From Lanius collurio (lineage: Eukaryota > Chordata > Aves > Passeriformes > Laniidae), in the NCBI GenBank assembly GCA_020086605.1, contig JACBWW010000093.1, positions 974,218 to 1,038,217 of the forward strand: a DNA stretch of 64,000 nucleotides, given 5' to 3'. Position numbers and translations under genes: made by a program. Of the stretch, positions 60,181 to 64,000 are shown piece after piece; the first letter of the stretch is position 1; each line of letters opens with the position of its first letter. Below the pieces are notes generated by a model. That model saw only the letters and a list, made by a program, of their open reading frames with translations. It made no database searches and was not told the DNA's origin.

Positions 60181-63100
60181 TCTCCCTGGTGTCCATGCCC
60201 ATCACCCTCCTGCTGACAATTATAGTCAGATTTTCCCTGGGCTGCCATCTAGACAAGTTGCATTTTACTGTTTGGTGGTAATGACTCCAGACCCAAGGCT
60301 GCAAATAGCTTTCTTTGTCCTTGTAGCCTTTGGACTCCTCCTAAGAAGCTGGATTCCCCAGATATTCTGCAAAGGGAAATATTTTGAAGAGTTTTTTGTA
60401 CAAAATTAAGGATGAGGCCTAGAGAGATGAACCATTGGGTCAAGTTTCTCATGATAATTCTTTATCTTTTGTTCTGATCTAGTTTTCCTGCTTTAAAAGT
60501 TCTCTGATTTCTTCAGGGATCTCCATCCCGTTTCCACATTTAATTAGAGCTTGAGGCCCCAACAAGGCACATGATGCCACTTAGAGGAATGCTCCAGGTG
60601 CCAGGTGACTAAATGGTATTCAGTTTGTAAAGACACTCTGGCTTTCCTTGCAAGATAGAAGATGGAAAAAAAGGAAGATAGGTAAATCTATAGGCTGATG
60701 CCTTTAGGAGCAAGACATGTAGCTGTGAAACTTTCTAAAGGTTTCAGTGCATACAGCCTGGTCCTTCCCCTCACTGTGAATAAGAGGCTTATTAAAATAA
60801 GTGGTTTTCAGGGTTGTGCGAGCCCCATGGTAGAGCAGTTCTCCAACATCAGATGCTGAGAGAGTGGGGAATGCCCTCGGTCCCTGGCAAGCTCAGCATG
60901 GCATGTGCTCCTTGCCCACCTGGTGCTGCTCAGCCCTTGCAGGTGAGCGGAGCACCCTCTGCTCCTGGGCACAACCAGGAGCATCCTGGCAGCAGTGAAG
61001 AGTATGGAGAGGAAGGCCTGAATGAGTCAGAGACACACACAGGGTGTGTCATATCACAGGTTTTTCCTCAGAATTGGACCTGGCTTTCAAAACACTCCTT
61101 ACCATTAGCTTCTGACAAAAAACCTTGCCATGGAAAATCCTGCCATGCTGCCTCGATGCCACCAGCCTGGAAGGCCACCATCCCTGAGGGGAACAGTGTC
61201 TTGCAGGGAGCAGAATGAGCAACAATCCAAGATGGAGCCTCTGTGTAGGACAGATAAACAGAGCCGTGCCTGCAACAGGAAATTAATTTAAATTTAGAAG
61301 AAATAATTTTTTCCCTAGGTCGAATGAGATGGGAGATCCTCCTTCTGTTCTTCATTAAGCAACAAAGGGTGAAACCAACAGCAAATTGTGTGCAAACCAC
61401 CCAACTGTGGCCCTGAACTCCTGAAACATCTTTATTCACTTATTCTGGGATTCAGGAAATTCTTGTCCAAGCCAGTTTTATTGGGTGGTTTGCATTGAGC
61501 TCTCAGCCTCCCAATCAGTAACAGATGAACAATTTTGCATAACATTTTTCTCCTGGATTTTTGGCTCTGCTCCTCCTTTCTAGCGGCTGAGCTGATGAAG
61601 CAGGCCTGTTGTTCATCCTTTTGAAGACATCAGCCTTGTTCTGATTCTGGGAATGGACGCAGGCTACCCTGGATCCCGAGCAAGGCCAAGTCCTACCTTT
61701 CTGGATTCACCTCCATTGGTGGCTCATCTCCCCATCTCCTCTGTCCCCACCTCTTTCCTAGTTACTTCCTCCTGCTGCTTCCAGGCCTGGCATCAGGTGC
61801 TGACCCCATAAAGAACAGCCCAAACAGGTCCCAGCTGCTGATAAACTGCAGCAGCCTGACTGAAATATGTGGGCATCTGCTGAAAAAACACAATGGGCAC
61901 AAGTCCATCTGTGACTGGAACTGCATGAGGAGGAGGCTCTGGGGGATGGTCTGCCCCTCCATCCTTCCTCCAGGCAGGTGGCTACTCGGCTTATTTTCAT
62001 TGTTCCGTCCTGGGCAGAGCTGTTGTGACTGGGAGCAGAGCATAGATGGGGTTTTGTGCCATTGGGATGCCACCAGCACCAGTGTCCGTGTTAGTCCATT
62101 ACCTGGTGCTTGTGAGCTTGTCCCTGGCTGTGGGACACGCTGTGCCTGCAGCCCTGCCGTGCAGTGTGAGGACACGTGCCAGAAGTGGTGGGCATGAGTC
62201 AGTGCGTGCATCCACACTCATCCCCGAGGCCAAGGTGATGCCAGTCCACAGGGCTCCTCTGCCCCACTGGGAACACCCAGCATTTGGACCACTAACAGAA
62301 AGCAAAAGGAGAAGCGTGAGACCCTGGAAAAAAGGGGCTTGGACAAATCCCAGCCGTCTGGCAAGGGACTGTTTATGTGTGCACCCCATGGCTGTGCACG
62401 TGTGTGTTACTTGTCAACATCTCTCTGCCTCCACTCCTGTGCCTTGGCTGCCCAGAGCTGCCAGGACTCAGCTGAAGGCCAGGAAATGAAATAGGTGCTA
62501 CGTCCCCGCTTTGTCTCCCCCCCCGCCATGGGTGGGCTCCCTCACCTGCATTTTGCCCCCCGCACCCTTGCAGACCCTCTGGCAGCTGATTTTGCAGGAG
62601 GATGTTGCCACCTTGATGTTTCAGCACTGCCAGTTTGCAGAATAACTGGGTCTCGGGGCTGGGGAAAAACACTGTGCTCAGCTGATGTGTTTGCTTAGAC
62701 ACTTCAGCACAGGCTTTTACTGTTATAATGCCTCTGAGATCTGGGACTTAGAGGGGATTTGCTGCCATGTGCCTGACAAAGAGGAGTGACTTCTGCAACA
62801 CCAGAGAGCAGAGGGTATATAAAACCTTTCTGGGCTCTGTGTAGGAGTTCTGCTTCACTTTTTGGCTGCTCTCAGCTCCATCTGCTCTCTCCACACATGG
62901 GTCTCCCTGATAGTCCCTCTTGGGCAGAGAGACAACTGGGCAGGAGATGAGTGTTCACACAAATGGGCTTCACTTTATTTGCAGAGCTCCCAATTTCACA
63001 TCCTGAATTTTAAGCACAAGAGAGATTCCCCTCACTCCAGCAGGCTTGCACCTTCTATTCTCCATCCTTCTTCCTCTCTGTCCTCCAACCTATCTGCATG

Positions 63101-64000
63101 AACTGCTTTCCCCATGCACTGGCTCTCCAAGGGTGAAGGAGGTCCCTGCCCCCTCTCTCTGGTTGCCCACAGGGACCTGACTGTGACTGTTTCTTACTCC
63201 GGTCTCTCCTACGCAGTTGGGTGATCACCACTGTGTTGCAAAGTTGGAACTGAATAAAATCAACATGTTAAAGATCATATTAGACATTCCTTCACTCACC
63301 CTGTGAAATATTGACCATTTTCTGCCACATGGAGAAAAGTAAGTTGCAAACCCAATGGGAAAGGCAGGAAAAACAGTCATTAATAACTATACTTAATTAC
63401 AACCTAATTTCTTGAAAAATGTGTTTGAAAGCAGCTGGCAACAAGTTGAACTGTGTGGAAAGTTTGAAGAACACCAGACCAGACATTAATTAGTCAACAG
63501 CCTCCAGAAAAGGTCAGACTCTGGAAATATTTAAAGACCCCTTAATAAAATAAATTTTAATTCCAATGCTGAATTAAATCTTCATTGCAAATCCCCAGAA
63601 AACAGACTCACTCCCCACAGACATGCAGCACGTGTTTTAGGGAGACTTGCTGTCCACAGACCACAAGCTCCCTATGGGGTTTCCCAGACTATCTCTTCTA
63701 GTGACCTCCTTCTACTTGGAAATGCCACACAAGCACCTTCTTTCCATCAAGGGCTATTCTTAATATGAGACCTCACACAGCAACCTCTCCAAATTACCAG
63801 CTGGCCTCTGTAGTGCAGCAAGACCTCTCTAGAAGCCTGGTGCCATTGGTGAAATCTCACCTGAAACCCACTCTTAGGCATGGAGAGAGACGATGTCTTG
63901 TGAAGACCTGCAGAGATACTGTGACCATACACAGTGTGAACAAAAATATTTTTGGAAGGGACCACACATTGCTTGCTTCCAGCAGCCCAACAGCATCATT
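60181..64000. other. Intergenic, no feature seen
   Basis: No repeat, RNA gene or coding exon could be recognised to the right edge. The sequence resembles ordinary single-copy DNA. Confidence 0.4.

Noticed and set aside
60002..60409. Plus-strand frame of 135 codons with a hydrophobic C-terminal part
   Set aside because: It begins inside an ancient LINE remnant, and the hydrophobic stretch is Phe/Leu-rich translation of T-rich DNA. No family is recognised.
1..64000. CRISPR arrays, bacterial-type operons, tRNA or rRNA genes
   Set aside because: No spacer-repeat arrays, no cloverleaf-like or rRNA-like segments recognised, and the genome is plainly vertebrate.

Overview
This is vertebrate nuclear DNA, most likely from a bird. 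The window carries many CR1 LINE 3' ends on both strands, two avian-type retroviral LTRs and much older CR1/L3-like LINE remnants. There are no bacterial-style operons. The single recognisable gene is split into short exons separated by kilobase introns, and it lies on the minus strand.

That gene is ZBTB40, a BTB/POZ transcription factor with a long C-terminal array of C2H2 zinc fingers. I could place one non-coding first exon in a CpG island near 41.4 kb and 17 coding exons down to 1.1 kb. They lie in the order and, mostly, the phase expected from the human protein as I remember it. The copy is broken. The normal start codon is followed five codons later by a stop. The BTB fold, several helical-repeat exons and the finger exons carry frameshifts, and at least four other in-frame stops are visible. 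Zinc ligands are lost in fingers 7, 9, 10, 12 and 14, with a stop inside finger 11. One splice donor reads AT instead of GT. Introns are present, so this is not a retrocopy. It is either a unitary pseudogene or a decayed segmental duplicate. This is the main result. A block of exons (12442 down to 5691) still joins in one open frame of about 340 codons covering fingers 1 to 8.

Layout. 1-504: the right part of an LTR. 1109-41412: the ZBTB40 locus (minus strand), whose introns hold CR1 copies at 2.7, 3.5-4.7, 4.9-5.15, 13.0-13.3, 19.4-19.9 and 20.5-21.7 kb, and a 1.48 kb solo LTR at 24.3-25.8 kb. That LTR has a 5-bp target duplication, an internal minisatellite and an assembly gap. 40.98-41.46 kb: CpG island promoter with a YY1 site. 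41.5-64 kb: intergenic DNA with no gene I can support, holding CR1 fragments, a 52-bp tandem repeat at 42.7 kb and ancient CR1/L3 remnants at 57.0 and 59.9 kb. In mammals the sequence 5' of ZBTB40 is the long ZBTB40-WNT4 intergenic region; I infer the same here but cannot see WNT4.

Limits: comparisons use human ZBTB40 recalled from memory, no alignment or search was run, exon ends rest on visible GT/AG signals and reading frame, and repeat boundaries are approximate.
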